This document shows positions 12,865 through 25,157 of a stretch of DNA of 64,000 nucleotides, piece by piece. A program made the translations under genes and the position numbers. A model generated the notes under the pieces. The model was not told where the DNA came from and did no database searches. It saw only the letters and a program-made list of their open reading frames with translations. Position 1 is the stretch's first letter. Each line of letters starts with the position of its first letter. The stretch is from assembly GCA_963555705.1 (NCBI GenBank), contig OY743176.1:37308497-37372496 (forward strand), in the 5' to 3' direction. This DNA is from Ligustrum vulgare (taxonomy: Eukaryota; Streptophyta; Magnoliopsida; Lamiales; Oleaceae).

Positions 12865-13057
12865 TCCTATACTATAAAAGAGTGAAAATGCCAGAAACAT
12901 TGTTCAATTTACGTCGTAGATGATGTTACCTAGATGCAAGTTTATACGGCCCCGTTTCACTTGTTCACTACAGGACGTTTTATTTTTCCACTGTCCACGT
13001 GTGCAGCTACGACTAAGTCACTGGTTCTAGATTTTTTTCTCTGGCATTCGGTTCAAC

Positions 13058-13938
13058 TAGAGATGGCAAAAAAACCCGCCCCGACCCAAATCCAACGGGG
13101 CCCCGACCCTAATGGGGCAAAAAAATACCGACCCGAGGGTTGGCGGGGCTGGTTTGGGCAAATTTTGGGCACGGGTCAGGAAAGACCCGACCCGCCAATG
13201 ACCCGCCTCGCTTAATTAATTTCTTTTTTTTAAAAAAAAATACATTACTTAACCCTAACTTACTAACCCAGTAAATATAATTCATATCCATTCCATCTCA
13301 CTCTCAGCATCTCTTTGGCTCTCTTTGCGCCGCACTTCACTCATCTCACAAGTCACACTACTCTTTCGTCTTCTCTTCCTCTCACACCCTTCCACCGACC
13401 AGCGTCCACCCTTCCACCGACCGAGTCTCCACAGTCTATGCTTTAGCTTTAACCATTTTCTTGTCTTTTTTTCTTGGATATTGAGCACGTTGGACGAGAA
13501 GAGCCTTTGATTTATATAGTTAAATTATTGTTTGCTCCAGCATTAGTTTCTTCTGTATACTTTGGGTTCATTTATTTTTTGTTCAGTATGCCGGTTTGAG
13601 TTTATTTCAAAGATCTTGATTGACAATCTTTATCCCTTGAATAGTACTTCTATTGATGTCTTGACATGCCAAATTATTTTGCCTTTATTGGGTGTAATGG
13701 CTCTACGAGATTCTTGAAAAATTAGAATTTCTATCATACGACCATGCCACAATTGCTATCATAATGGGCAAAATAAAAATGGAAAAACGAGTCACAAACG
13801 GATTGGGGCACCTAAATCCGAACCCGCCCCGCCCCGAATCTGGCGGGTCGTGGGAGTGGGTATGGGACACCTAAATGGCTTGCGGGGCGGGATGCAGAAT
13901 GGATGACCCGCTCCGAACCCGCCCCGTTGCCATCTCTA
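13058..13938. mobile_element. Non-autonomous hAT-type element, 881 bp
   Basis: Perfect 12-bp terminal inverted repeats (TAGAGATGGCAA at the left, TTGCCATCTCTA at the right) are flanked by an 8-bp duplication GGTTCAAC (13050-13057 and 13939-13946). An 8-bp TSD is the hAT hallmark. Both subterminal regions are rich in CCCGCCCCG-like and GACCCG motifs in inverted orientation, as in plant hAT elements of this type. The interior has no transposase, only T-rich and CT-rich DNA with a short duplicated CCCTTCCACCGACC, so it must depend on a transposase supplied elsewhere. Confidence 0.9.
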
Positions 13939-14540
13939 GGTTCAACACACAAATTGCATCATTTTTCTTTCCTTCTTCCCCCAAAATTTCGAACTTCCAC
14001 CCTGAAATGTTTTGCATTTTCTCCAGTCCACTTCTGCTGATTTCTCATTTTCGTTGTTTTGTTTGCCCTTGTCTACTTATTTTGGGTTCCAATTTTCATT
14101 GGACCTTTGTTGCTTCCACCATCGTTCTCTTCTAGGGTTTTAGCTATGGTCAATATTTAAGAATTTATTGTTGTTTCTTTTGCTCTTTTTGTTAGCCGAA
14201 AACCAGAAGAATTTGATTTCTTTTGGGTGTTGTGGTCTCTTTCAGTATTTTTCCCCTATTGGTTCAATCGATGTATCAACTTTATCCTTTATCCTTTTTA
14301 ATTTTAATTTATTTTTTAAAATTTTTTCCTCTATGGAGAAATGTTCGTGTTGTTTGTGGGCACAAGTTGTTGTGTTGGTTTTTCCTTTTATAGAAAGCTT
14401 GATTCTTGTTGGTTGTCGTCTGAAAGTTGAGTCTGCAAATTTTCTTCAGTTTTTATTCTTTTTTCCATTCATAATGGATCCGTGCCCGGGGAGGCTTTTT
14501 CACTTTTTGATCTTCTAATTCTCCAAGTGCATTCTTCCAC

Positions 14541-15730
14541 CATGTCTCTCTTGGAAACACAGCCAGTCAAGTCACCATGTGCTGGTAAACATTCTTTCAA
14601 CTTTTATTATTTACATACATAGTAAGTATACTTTGTTTTTCGTTTATCTCCATTGAAATTGTGTGCTGTATGTTATTTTTTTCTTGGTTGATTGACTGAA
14701 TTCATTAAGCTTGTATTTTATTGTTGGTAAGTGGTAAAATTTATGGTTTTGTATGTATCTTATTGAAGATATTTTTTCCTATTTTTATTTTGCTGTGTTA
14801 ATATAGTACATAATGAAGATTTTTTGTACACCAAGTATAGCTTAAGTACTGTGAATTGAAAACCTTGGTTCAGATTAATGGTTTATTGTAGGTGTGTTCT
14901 GATGTTAAGCTTTTTTCCATAATGTAGCCGCGAAGTTTTACATACTTTTGATTTCATGCTTATACGTTGGATGTCTTATTATTTCAAATTTATATGTCGA
15001 GTCTTCAAGATTTTTTCTTCATTAATAAGAATAACTATTTTGAAAGGAGGGAAAGACACAAAGAAGATTATAGAAATATTATTGTAAAGAGAATTATTAT
15101 GTGAAAATGTATCCATTGATCGCTTTGTAGAATTGATGTACCATTTTTGAAAGAATTACTTGTTCTTTATTTGCATTGTCCTTTTTTCATTTTTCATGTT
15201 TTTTATTACTTTTATAATTTCTTATTTTTCTAAATTAAACTTTCTTATGTTTCATGGGATGCATGCGGTGCAGGAAGTGGTTCCATAAAAACATGGGACC
15301 AAATACTGGATTAGATGACTCTAGTTTGTTTAGTTTGTTGAGTGGCGGTTCTTTTGCTAGAAGAAAGTTCTTCATTATGAGTGAACAAATTCCTCTAGTT
15401 GAAACAATGAATATCAACAATGGTTAGTCATTGTATTTGGTGCAAACTTTTTCTTTTCCTTTTTTGAATATACGTATAAAAATCCATATGTATGCAATAT
15501 TGTAATTGTTTTTATACTTTTATTTATGTCAACATTTTTCCTCCAAAAAAGCCGATTTCCTTCTTTCTTTTTGTTTAATATTTTTTCTTGTACAAAAACA
15601 TTTGGATAATGGAAACGTAATTGAATCTTCTTCTAGGATAAAAAGATGACTAAAATGTGTGAAAACAGATATATTTCCAGAAGCTAATAGATTCAATCCT
15701 ACTGGATCTTCTACTGACAATGACTCATGT
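14541..15730 (+). other. Possible exons inside the Helitron, gene unknown
   Basis: Three short segments look like exons bounded by GT and AG. An ATG opens MSLLETQPVKSPCAG with GTAAAC after it (about 14541-14584). The second segment has an acceptor GTGCAG at about 15274 and an open frame with SLFSLLSGGSFARRKFF, ending at a GTTAG (about 15422). The third reads DIFPEANRFNPTGSS before GTAAGA (about 15669-15730). Phases across the first intron do not join cleanly. It could be a captured host gene piece or the eroded 5' exons of the Helitron gene. I do not recognise the protein. Confidence 0.25.
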
Positions 15731-16126
15731 AAGAATCATTTCATTGCTTCTTTTGTTTCTGTTTCATAATAAGCTATAAAAGCATTGATGTGACACATAT
15801 TGTTTTAGTGTATTCACGCATCACTTTACTACCTTTTTATTTTTTCTTTGATCATACTATTATGAAGAATAATTTTTGTCAGTCCAAAAAATGAACATGT
15901 TGATTTCATTTCCATGAAAGTCGTTTACATATTATGATGAACCTTTGGAAACTAATGATGCTACCTTTAAGGAGGGTTTTTTTTTAATTCTTTTACTCCT
16001 AATGGTATTCAGCCTCATTAATTATTGTTGAAAATTAATTGTCCAATTATTTTACTTAGAAATTTAAATCCATCGAAAGGATTGTGCAATTGAAAAAGGC
16101 TTATATGTAAACAATTTAATTGAAAT

Positions 16127-16498
16127 GTAATAGATGCTGAAATTCTTGTTGGGGAATATAGAAGAAAACGAGTGTTTCTTCCTTAAATACCTTTTATACC
16201 TTCTGCAATTGATGGAACACCATTTACATTTAAGAGAACTCTATTTTCTGTGCGTATATGTTTTATGATGAGCATAAATAAATCTCAAGGACAAAAGATT
16301 GATTTTGTTGGCCTTTATTTACCAGAACTAGTATTTTCACTTGGTCAACTATATGTTGCACTATCAAGAGTTAAAAAAATATCTTCCATTGAAATATTGA
16401 TAAAGCCAACTGAGAAATGGAATGCACATAGTCAATGCACGAAGAATATTGTGTACATTGAAGTGCTAGATCTCTTGGCATCAACATTATTATTTTGA
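16127..16498 (+). pseudogene. Helitron helicase C-terminal fragment
   Basis: C-terminal part of a Pif1-type helicase as encoded by plant Helitrons. Visible blocks in order: GEYRRKRVFLP, IPFIPSAIDGTPFTFKR, MSINKSQGQ and YLPELVFSLGQLYVALSRV. The last two are the closing helicase motifs of this family. A TAA interrupts the frame at about 16184 (after RVFLP). The ATP-binding Walker motifs and the Rep domain expected upstream are absent, so only about the last 115 codons remain. The open part from about 16250 ends at TGA 16496-16498. Confidence 0.85.
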
Positions 16499-16830
16499 AG
16501 GTATTTAATGATACATGAGACACACATACACATAATTATGTGTCAAAAATCTTAGAGACTATTTGCATTTCAAATTTTTAGGGGTCTTTAATACTTTTAA
16601 GTATTATATATAGGTTTAAATTCTCTACAATATAAGATTACTAAGTAGATCATACTTTCTCTACAAAACTGTGGTATTTAATGCTCACATCTTCCCTTGC
16701 TCTCTCGACTCTTTTACAGATAGAGAAGTGGAAAATACAAGGTTTATTAGTATTCTTGATCTTCAAAAACTTTGTTACAAAAATATTGATGCCTATGGTT
16801 TAATCACTATTTTCAAGTTCTTTCAGGTAA
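16499..16830. other. Helitron 3' flank, no gene
   Basis: AT-rich. It contains a perfect 16-bp palindrome ACACATAATTATGTGT (about 16529-16544). No Helitron 3' terminus was recognised before the G1 LTR begins. Confidence 0.35.
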
Positions 16831-17719
16831 TGATGCGATCCAAGAAAGTCAAATCTCGATGCTCGTGCTAGTGGGACCCATGAAGAGATCCATGGCCAAG
16901 GAGGTCCAAGAGTTATTGGTGGGACTCATTTAAGAAGTATGGAATCTAGCCCAAATGGAAGACACCTTGAATTCTGAATGGGACGGGAAAAGATCTAAAT
17001 TGATCAACTTGGTAGGAGTTTGAGATTCAATTAAATTTTTAACAGAGAAAATCTAAATTTAAGATTCACTATTTTTTGAATAATTGTATCCCTTTTAATT
17101 TAGTTTTCAACTCATTTTGAATCACCTAAAAATGACATTGGGACCAAAAATTATGACCAAAATACTGAAGATGACACGTGTAGAATTTTGGAGTGAAAAT
17201 GTAATAGTCCAGAAATCAAGCATGCCCACACAGTTGAAATGGCATACGACTGCATGCCTATAATTTTTTAAAAAAGACACAAGGTTCAGATTTGGGCGTG
17301 GCATGCCCATGCGATCACAAGAAACTGAACCATGCGGCTGCATAATTCAACGGAAGACCAGATTATGGGATTTTTAGTGCAATTTCTATTTTATTTATTT
17401 TCCTAAATTATTTGTACTATAAATACTCAACACTTCTCAAACCTTAGACCTAACTTTGAAGCTCGTGTATGAAGACTTTGTGAGGTAAATTCCTCGTTTT
17501 ATATTGCCTCTCTTGAGGAATGTTCTCAACTTCATGTAGAATTAATGATTCTTGGGTTTTTGGAAAAAATCTAGAGACTTGTTTATTTCTATACACTGGG
17601 TTAGGGTTTATCCTTTGAATTTTGGCTAGATTAAGTTTGTATCAATGTTTATTATTACCAATTTTAGTTTTTTTAGGTTATTTCATTGTTGTGGGAATTT
17701 TTTGTCAACACACCAAAGT
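16831..17719 (+). repeat. G1 5' LTR
   Basis: Starts TGATGCGATCCAAG and ends around CAACACACCAAAGT before the PBS. It contains a TATA-like ACTATAAATACTC (about 17415) and near-palindromic CG/GC-rich motif pairs (for example CATGCCCA and TGGGCGTGGCATGCCCATGC). An open stretch near its start (VGPMKRSMAKEVQELL) matches the pol tail coded inside the LTR of this lineage. Confidence 0.8.
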
Positions 17720-17731
17720 GGTTTACATTAT

Positions 17732-17743
17732 TTGATATCAGAG
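17732..17743 (+). other. G1 primer binding site
   Basis: TTGATATCAGAG, a one-base-off version of the tRNA-Met complement, lies 12 bases after the LTR end. Confidence 0.65.
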
Positions 17744-18409
17744 CTTGGCTCTAAAATTGGCAAATCTATCCTTTAAATTCTTGTTCTTGTTGTTCTTCAT
17801 TATATTATAAAAAAAAAGCGAACATTGAAAATTTTGTATGTTCTTGAGCAATTGTTGATTCTTACATATTGGGTATTTTGATTAATTGTTATCATCTTTG
17901 AGACTGTTGGGATTATCCATTAGTCATACAATTGAATTTCTATACTAGCTAAAGTTTGAGCACAAAGTGTTTGATAAATTGTCTCAATGAAAGCTACATC
18001 ATTTGTGTCTATGTGTCAACATCTATAACTTGTTAATTACTTGTGGTTGCTCAATCTCATTGTTAATATTGTGTTTTTAACATCTTATCCTACACATCCT
18101 AGTTCTTTTTGAGAATATCAAGCAAGTAAATTTTACTTGCTATTGTGTCCATCTTACTTCTAAATCTCTCTTGTTTGATTTTGGTTTTTGACTTTACAAG
18201 ATTAATTTTCTCAGTCTAATTGATTGCCTTCCTTGGAGAGCTTGAGAAATGAAACTTTGAATGGAAAAAAGCAAGAGTGGTGAGCTCATTATAGGGTAAA
18301 AGCCTAACTTAAGTGAAACACGAGTGAAAATTTCCACACTTGTACAACATGTTCCATACAAATATTCAAAGTCGGAAAAAAATCCAATTTTGAATCTCAA
18401 GACTTGCGT

Positions 18410-19200
18410 GAGATGTTACAAACTATTTTAACCACTAATACTAGGCAAATGAAGGAGATAGAGGGAAAGTTGGAAATGTTAGGAATAAGAGGGGAGATTA
18501 CAAAATCAAGGAGTAATGATGAGTAAATGGATGATAGAAGAAGGGCGAAAGATAAATTTGGGGATGTTTTGGATAATGATGGGGATGGTGAACAAAATTG
18601 GAGAATAAGTAGAAATGGAGGAGAGAGGTTGGATAGAAGATTTGATCGATGTCATCTAAGGGAACAACGTGGTACATATGGAATGGATGAGACTATTGGT
18701 AGTGTAAAAATGAAGATTTCATCATTCTATAGGACTCGTGATAGTGAAGAAGGAAGGGTGGAGAGTATTGTTAGTCCACCAAAATCTTTGGTCAATGTCA
18801 GTGAAATGGAAAAACAAGGGAAAAAAAAAAAACTTTTCACAGTAGATGTCTTTTAAAGGATAAAGTGTATAGTATCATTATAGATGGGGATAGTTGCACC
18901 AATGAAGCAAGTGCTAGCATGATAGAAAGGTTGGGATTGCCGGTAATGATGCATCACAATCCTTACCAATTGCAAATGTTGAGTGACTATGAGGCGGTGA
19001 GGGTGAGTAAGCAAGTTCTTCTTACCTTCAACATTGAAATATATAGTGATCAAGTGCTATGTGATATTGTCCCCATGCACACTACTCACATACTTTTGGG
19101 GAGGCCGTGGAAATGTGATAGGAATGTGAATCAGGATAGGAGGAAGAACCAGTACAGCTTCCAATTTAATGGAAAATGAGTGGTGCTCTTACCGTTGAGT
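18410..19200 (+). pseudogene. G1 gag N-terminus and protease relic
   Basis: 18527-18760 encodes an Arg/Asp-rich segment ending IGSVKMKISSFYRT, aligned by eye to GNIKMSIPSFQGK in the gag of G2. The gag core and zinc knuckle are missing, so a deletion joins the gag N-terminus to the protease. The protease (about 18865-19180) shows IIDGDSCTNEASASMIERLG, with Gly-Asp in place of the usual Gly-Gly, and [18 protein letters not shown] at 19177-19179 precedes VVLLPLSPEEVHKDE, the linker before RT. Expected role: capsid and aspartic protease of a gypsy polyprotein; not functional here. Confidence 0.75.
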
Positions 19201-19556
19201 CCGGAGGAAGTGCACAAGGACGAAATGACACTCAAGAAAGAGATTGAGGAAGAAAGAAAAAAGAAGAAAGAAAAAGAAAATTTGAGTGAGGAAGTTGATG
19301 AAGAAACAAAAGTAAGGAAAAATGAGAAATGAAGAGTTGAGGCAACGACCTGGGAAAAAGAAGAGGAAAATAGAGTTGGGGCCAAAACTCCAAAAAAAAG
19401 TGAGGCGAGGGAAGACCGGAGATTTCAGTTCCTACCTCAGGAAAATGAGAGGGAGTGGAGAGTGTTACAAAAGAAATTGAAAAAAAAAAAATGTTCTTTG
19501 CACTTGATGGATCTAACAATTCCTTTCATAATTTGGTTACTTCTATAATGTAGGGA
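19200..19556 (+). repeat. Glu/Lys-rich linker, low complexity, RT deleted
   Basis: Purine-rich DNA encoding Glu/Lys-rich sequence, equivalent to the repeated linker between protease and RT in G2 (about 62220-62340). Directly after it comes the end of RNase H, so the whole reverse transcriptase has been lost. Confidence 0.5.
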
Positions 19557-21180
19557 ATTGACCAAAGAAACAAGGAGTTTCAAAGGCATGACATGTGGAT
19601 GAAGTACATGGAGGCATTTTCCTACATCAACGAATACCATCAAGGTAATTAAATTGTAATAGCAGATGCATTATTTAGGAGGTATGCTCTTATCACTTCT
19701 TTGGGTGCATTGTTATTGAATTTTAAATGTATCAGAGAGATGTATGAAAATGATGTGTGGTTATAAGTGTATTTTTGACTTGTGAAAATGTTTCATGTGG
19801 TAAATTTTATAGGCGTGATGAATTATTATTTTTTGAACACAAACTTTATGTACTAATTGCCTTATGAAAGAGTTGTTAGTTGGGGAAGCTCATGGGGGAG
19901 GTTTAATAGGACATTATGATGTAAAAAGAACTTTGTTTCTAACCTCCCTAAAGGTCAAATCTTTTTGTCTTGAATATGTTAAGGGCATGCATGCTAATAA
20001 CCCGAAATTTTCTAACATCTATGAATCACATGGTAAGCAGGATTTTGATAGATTCTATAAGCATGATGATTATTTATTTCGAAAAATAGATTGTTTGTTC
20101 CTAAATGTCATATGTTGGAGCTGCAAGTAATAGAGGCACATGTTGGATATTTGATGGGACATTTTGGGATTAAGGGGATCTTAACTTAAGTGAGCTATCT
20201 CATTGGCCTAAAACGGAAGGTGATGTTTTACATGTTTATATTTGTAGTAAACACATCACTTGCACAAGGGTTAAATCAAAGGTTTTTCCTCGAGAATTAT
20301 ATATAACATTGTCCATCCCTAGTAAACCTTGAGTTAATAATTTTATGAATTTTATTTTGGGCTTACTTAGATCAAAAAAAGGAAATGATGCTATTTTTGT
20401 GATTGTTGGTAGAAATATTAAAATGTCACATTTTATTACATGTCATGAAACCAATGATGCTACCAACATAGCCGTTCTTTTCTTTAAGGAAGTGGTGCAT
20501 TTACATGTTTTCCTTAGAGGTATTTTGTCAGGTATAATTGCACAATTTCTTACTAGTCTTTTGGAACTTTCGTGGAAAAGATATGGAACCAAACCTTTAT
20601 TTTTAATCAATTTTCTTTTCCAAAACAATGGCCAAACAAAGGTGGTTAATAAAGTTTTAACATTACTCCTTCGCACTACCCTTATAAGTGAGCTAAAGAG
20701 TCGAGAAAATGATCTATCCTTTGTTACAATTGCTTATAATTGAAATATACATTCCATCCTTGAATTTTTTCCATTTGAGATTATTTATGATCTTACTTCG
20801 TTAACTCTTTTGGATTTGATTCATTTGTTCATTGATGAAAGAGGTAGCTTGGTTGGGGAGAAAAATGTGAAAAGTGTTGAATTCCTTCATGTGAGGAACA
20901 AGTTTTAAATTGAAAAGAATGATGAGCAATACATTTTCAACACCAACAAGGATATAAAGCGTATCACATTTGATCCAGGTGGTTGGAGGTGATTCCAATT
21001 GAATAAAGAATGGTTCCCTGAACAAATAAAATCTAAATTACTAGCTGAGATGATGGCTCATTTCAAGCTCTTGAGAGGATCAAGGACAATGGCTACAATC
21101 TAGACCTAACATGTGAGTATAAAATTCCAGTAACATTTAATGTGTCTGGTTTTTTTTTTTTGTAGGTGTGATTCGAGGTC
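19557..21180 (+). pseudogene. G1 RNase H end and integrase relic
   Basis: Scraps in the right order. The RNase H C-terminal region (about 19557-19690, ending like VADAxxRRYxL). The integrase zinc-finger region (about 19850-20135, ELLVGEAHGGGLIGHY). The integrase core (about 20340-20743, FILGLLRSKKGNDAIFVIV and NNGQTKVVNKVLTLLLR). The C-terminal region (about 20880-21180, FPEQIKSKL and NVSGF..DSRSNP). Several frames and stops interrupt it. At the first catalytic position the usual VVDR reads VGRN, and the second catalytic Asp is not recognisable. Integrase inserts retroelement cDNA; this copy is dead. Confidence 0.8.
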
Positions 21181-21188
21181 AAATCCTT

Positions 21189-21190
<2 letters not shown>

Positions 21191-21258
<68 letters not shown>
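21191..21258 (+). repeat. (GA)n microsatellite
   Basis: About 34 uninterrupted AG units just after the pol tail of G1. It is followed by a second, partial copy of the pol tail words (GATTCGAGGTCAAAT at 21171 and 21359), so the expansion sits inside a short duplication. Confidence 0.95.
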
Positions 21259-21262
<4 letters not shown>

Positions 21263-21393
21263 ATGAAAATCATTAAAGTCGAACATCGCTACACTTTCCC
21301 GTGGGTCTCATTATAAGATCAAGGATCAAGGAATTTCACGACAATGCATACAAGCAAGATTCGAGGTCAAATTATTTTTAAGTGGGAGGGGAT

Positions 21394-22288
21394 AGATGAG
21401 ATCCAAGAAAGTCAAACCTCAATGTGCGTGCAAGTGGGACCCATGAAGAGATTCGAGGCCAAGGAGGTCCAAGAGTTGTTGGTGGTACTCATTTATGAAG
21501 TATGGAATCAAGCCCAAATGGACGACACCTTCAATTCCAGACACGAATGGGATGGGAAAGGATCTAAATTGACCAACTTGGTAGGAGTTTGAGATTCAAT
21601 TAAAGTTTTGATCGAGTTAAAATTAGAATTTGAGATTCACTATTTCTTGAAGAATTGTATCCATTTTTATCTTTTTTTTAACTCATTTTGAATCACCTAA
21701 ATTGGACATCAGGATCAAAAGTTATGACCAAAATATTGAAAATGGTGCGTTCAGAATTTGGAGCTAAAAGTGTAATGGTCCATAAATCAACCGCACAACC
21801 GCATGGTTGAAATGGAGTGTGGCCGCACCCCTATAAGAAAGACCAAAGGTTCAGATTCGGGCACGACCATACCCATCCAACCGCACGAAACTGAACTGTG
21901 CAGCCGCATAGTTCAACAGAAGACCAGATTTCGGGTTTTTTAGTGCAATTTCTATATTCTTTATTTTCCTCAATTATTTGTACAATAAATACTCAACACT
22001 TCTCAAAGCCTACACCTAAATTTGTAGCTCTTGTGTGTGAAGACATTGTGAGATAAATTCCTCCTTTTATCTTGCCTCTGTCGAGGAATGTTCTCAACTT
22101 CATGTAGAATTAATGATTCTTGTATTGCTGAAAGAAATCTAGGAACTTGTTTGTTTTAATTCATTAGGCTATGATTTATTTTTTGAATTTTGACTATATT
22201 AAGCTTGAGTCAAGGTTTATTATTATTAATCTTAGCTTTCTTGGGTTGATTTCATTGTTGTGGAAAATTTTGGTCAACACACCAAAGT
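21394..22288 (+). repeat. G1 3' LTR
   Basis: Preceded by a purine tract AAGTGGGAGGGGAT (about 21380-21393). It matches 16831-17719 over its length with many substitutions. The frame from 21344 reads through the tract into the LTR and encodes VGPMKRFEAKEVQELL. Confidence 0.8.
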
Positions 22289-22529
22289 CACATCATTTGG
22301 GGAAGAAGGGCCGCTCCCTTCTATATAGGACAAAGGAAATACTTCAGAGGAAATATTGATATCTTCAACTAGTGGTGTGCGATGCGTGGATGGTGGAATG
22401 CCAAACGCTACCCAAAAGGTACATTGTACATTCATATGTATTTCTAAATACCTTATGTTAAATGAAATCGAAATGTAAAATTATAGCATGCAGAATACTT
22501 TTGAATAGGAAAAAATTAATGATTGTAGA
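22289..22529. other. Unassigned spacer
   Basis: No gene or repeat recognised between G1 and the family Z LTR fragment. Confidence 0.3.
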
Positions 22530-23065
22530 GGAATCTGGACGATTGCAGAAGATCTGGGCGATTAGACGGTTGGGCGAACGAAGGATCAGTTTCCACAAAC
22601 TTATAGTTTATCGGAGTCATCTGTGAGCAATTACCATGACATGAGCAATTGAGGATGATCATGAGAAGTTATTCGATGTAAAGTAGTGCGCGACGGTTGA
22701 GTAAAGCTGTGAACAACAGTTATCAAGTAAGTTACGAAGCTAAGGGAGCAAATCAATAGTTCAAAATAGTAGGCAGTTTACACAAACTTGTATTATTGTA
22801 AAGTTAAACGATTAGAAGGACCAAAAAATCATAACTCTCAAAACAGATATGTAATTTTCTTATATTAGATTTTAGAACTATCTTAATTTAATTTGTGTGC
22901 TTATGCCCATTGGAGGCATCCTATGAATCAAACTTTCTTTAGTGCAAACACTCCTTTTGAAACTTTGTATTAAGTGGTTTGTTTCTTACACTTTCTTTTG
23001 ATACATTTTAATTGTTAGCATGAGCGCAATACCCTTGCAAAACTAATATATTTATTGATCCCAAC
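22530..23065 (+). repeat. Old LTR, family Z, copy 2
   Basis: Shares with 1221-1925, in order: GGGCGATTAGACG-like words, AAGTTACnAnnTAAGG, AGAAGGACCA, ATGTAATTTTCTT, CTTATGC and GGAGGCAT. It lacks the first 300 bp of copy 1. No internal region or TSD is visible, so this is an eroded solo or truncated LTR. Confidence 0.5.
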
Positions 23066-23389
23066 ATGATAACATATTGCAACAATATTTCAATTTACAT
23101 GAAAATTGAGAAAGAAATTAAAGATTGAAGTGAGTTAAATTATGTAACCATGTTTGGTCTCATATTTTTAAAATTTCGTTTTTTAAAATTTATTTTAAAT
23201 TACATATTTCATTAAATCATAATTTTTTTCAAGTTTTCATTCATACTTTCATCAAATTCATCATTTTTTTTTATCCAAGCAAGCTTAATAAAATGAATAC
23301 ATAATCTAACTAATATAATAAGAGGGAGTGAGGGTTTATGATTCAATTTTGGTAGTCTTTAAGTGCATGTTTGGCTTGGCACTATATTT
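23066..23389. other. Unassigned AT-rich spacer
   Basis: T-rich and A-rich runs, no gene seen. Confidence 0.3.
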
Positions 23390-24440
23390 TGTAATGCCCC
23401 GAGTTCCGTAAACCAGGGACGTCATATCATCCTTTAAATCTAACTTTTGAACAAATATTTTTGCGGAAGAACTAAATTTTAAAACATCACATTGAAAACT
23501 GCAACAGAAACTTAAATCAAATGAAGTCTAGAACAATTTATAAAAACTTTAAAAAATAACGACAAAGAAATAAATTGACAATATTCATAATTGCGACTTT
23601 CAAAATAGCTTCATTTATTAATTTTCCACAAATGCCCTTCATTCGTCACCATCTCCGAAGTCCAAAAAAATTGTTAAAATAACGGAATGAGTATTTCGAA
23701 GAAATACTCAGTAGACTCATCGCCAATAATTAATTTACAAAATAATTGAACACATACTTATGCAACTAATATAGTGACCACATCATCATAATCATAGGCT
23801 TTCGTATCATAGGGCGTGGGTAGTTTCGTCTCATATATCAAAGCATTTAAATCACGTAAATTAATTTAAACTAATTAGTGATGTCGAGTCTACCTCAAAT
23901 TCACGAGTTTGAAAATAGAGTGACAATATCACATCAAGCTTCTAAATCACCGAATGTTTCGTCTAACCAAAATAAAAATTAAATTAATTTAGTACTTCGA
24001 AAATTGAAGGATTAAAGTGATAAAATAAAGTTTAAGGACTAAACTGAAATCTTAAAGATATTGGAATTTAAAAGTCTAGGGATGAAATAATATTTTGAAA
24101 AACTTAAGGGTTTACAAGAAACATTTTTAGAACTCATTAGGGGTTGATTGAAATATCATAAAATTATAAGGGATGAATAAAATGTTATAAATCAGGGACT
24201 GGATTTAAACTCTTTAAAACCAAAAGACTGAAGTAAGACTTTTAAAACTAAAGGGTTTGAATTAAATAATTTTATAACTAAAGGGAGTCTCCCTTCCGAT
24301 TCCACGCTGTCGACGCCATTCCTTCTGGTGACGAAGCCTCCATCACATGGCGATGGTGAAGCGTGCGTGGGTGTGTGAAAAGGATGGCAAAACTGGGCTT
24401 GATTACATGCAAACCGAGGCTAACCAAGCTTTGGGATTTT
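23390..24440 (-). repeat. LTR family X, copy 1, left part
   Basis: Starts TGTAATGCCCCGAG on the plus strand, i.e. ends CGGGGCATTACA when read as a minus-strand LTR, a common ending in plant chromovirus LTRs. It is split by the copia-2 insertion: left part to 24440, then the duplicated GGAGT, right part from 34758. Blocks match 3100-3640, 37190-38740 and (inverted) 42154-42990. Confidence 0.6.
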
Positions 24441-24445
24441 GGAGT

Positions 24446-25147
24446 TGTTGAGAAATTTCCTTTCTCTAATGAAATATGCTATAATGAAGTTGACACAAAA
24501 CTTGCAACAAAAAATCAAAAAGAAAACAAAAATTGCAAAATGACTTGAATCGCAAAGAATGCTGTCCTAAAAGCGAAATTTGCGCCCTCTCTAAATGAGA
24601 ATGCTAAAGGGCCTCCAAGCAAATTGCTTTAGCGGATTTCAAGCCTCAAACCAATTATCAAATAGCACAATTGATAATCACTATTGAAGATTCTAAGTTT
24701 CAAGATTTTGGATGATAATCACTATTGAAAGTATATTGATCAAAAAGTTGTTAAAACCATGAATTCTATACCTATTTATAGAATTCTATCATCCATATTC
24801 GTTGTTCATGCAACTCTTCACGAAAGAGTGCCAAAAAAAAAGTTGAAAAGGTGCATGAGAAATTCTGAAAAAATTCTCCAACGGTCGAATTTTAAGGCCA
24901 CGCGATCGCGCGATGCCTTGAAAATATATGCAGCGGCCAAAATCACTTAACCACGCGATCGCCGGACCACCAACCACGCGATCGCGTGGTTCTTCATTCT
25001 GGCCGGACCTTTAGCGTCCGGACCATTTGGTCCGTCCATATGTATTTGGTCCGGTTTTTGCACTTTTTGGACTGGTTCCTAATTTATTGGACCGGTTCTC
25101 GCACTTTTCAACTTTTATTTATATATTTGAACAACATTTTCATAACA
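24446..25147 (-). repeat. copia-2 3' LTR
   Basis: Minus-strand ends TGTTATGAAAATG and TTTCTCAACA. It contains a perfect 20-bp palindrome at 24972-24991 (AACCACGCGATCGCGTGGTT) and further CGCGATCGCG words. It lacks a 24-bp CG-rich piece present in the other LTR. Confidence 0.92.
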
Positions 25148-25157
25148 ATCCCCCCAC
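25148..25157 (-). other. copia-2 polypurine tract
   Basis: GTGGGGGGAT on the minus strand, immediately before the TGTTATG start of the 3' LTR. Confidence 0.85.

Larger units (their letters stand above)
12865..16830 (+). mobile_element. Helitron remnant, 3' end replaced by gypsy G1
   Basis: The left end reads A followed by TCCTATACTATAAAAGAG, the kind of 5' terminus plant Helitrons show after insertion between A and T. Near the right end is a Helitron-type helicase C-terminus (16127-16498). No Rep nuclease domain and no terminal hairpin with CTRR end were found, and the element stops where gypsy element G1 begins (16831). The hAT insert at 13058-13938 lies inside it. The link between the left terminus and the helicase piece is inferred from position and orientation. 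Confidence 0.6.
16831..22288 (+). mobile_element. Deleted Ty3/gypsy retrotransposon G1
   Basis: Two LTRs of about 0.9 kb flank a PBS, a gag/protease relic, a scrap of RNase H end and an integrase relic. The reverse transcriptase is missing entirely. Protein blocks match the G2 element at 58892-64000 (protease DGxSC, VPMHxxHxLLGRPW), so both belong to one lineage, which I do not assign further. LTRs differ clearly in many places, so the insertion is older than copia-2 or Tekay. No convincing TSD remains. Confidence 0.85.

Noticed and set aside
16855..16872. CTAG followed by T as a Helitron 3' end
   Set aside because: The same bases are part of the G1 LTR, present with changes at the 3' LTR (21420-21440), so they do not belong to the Helitron.
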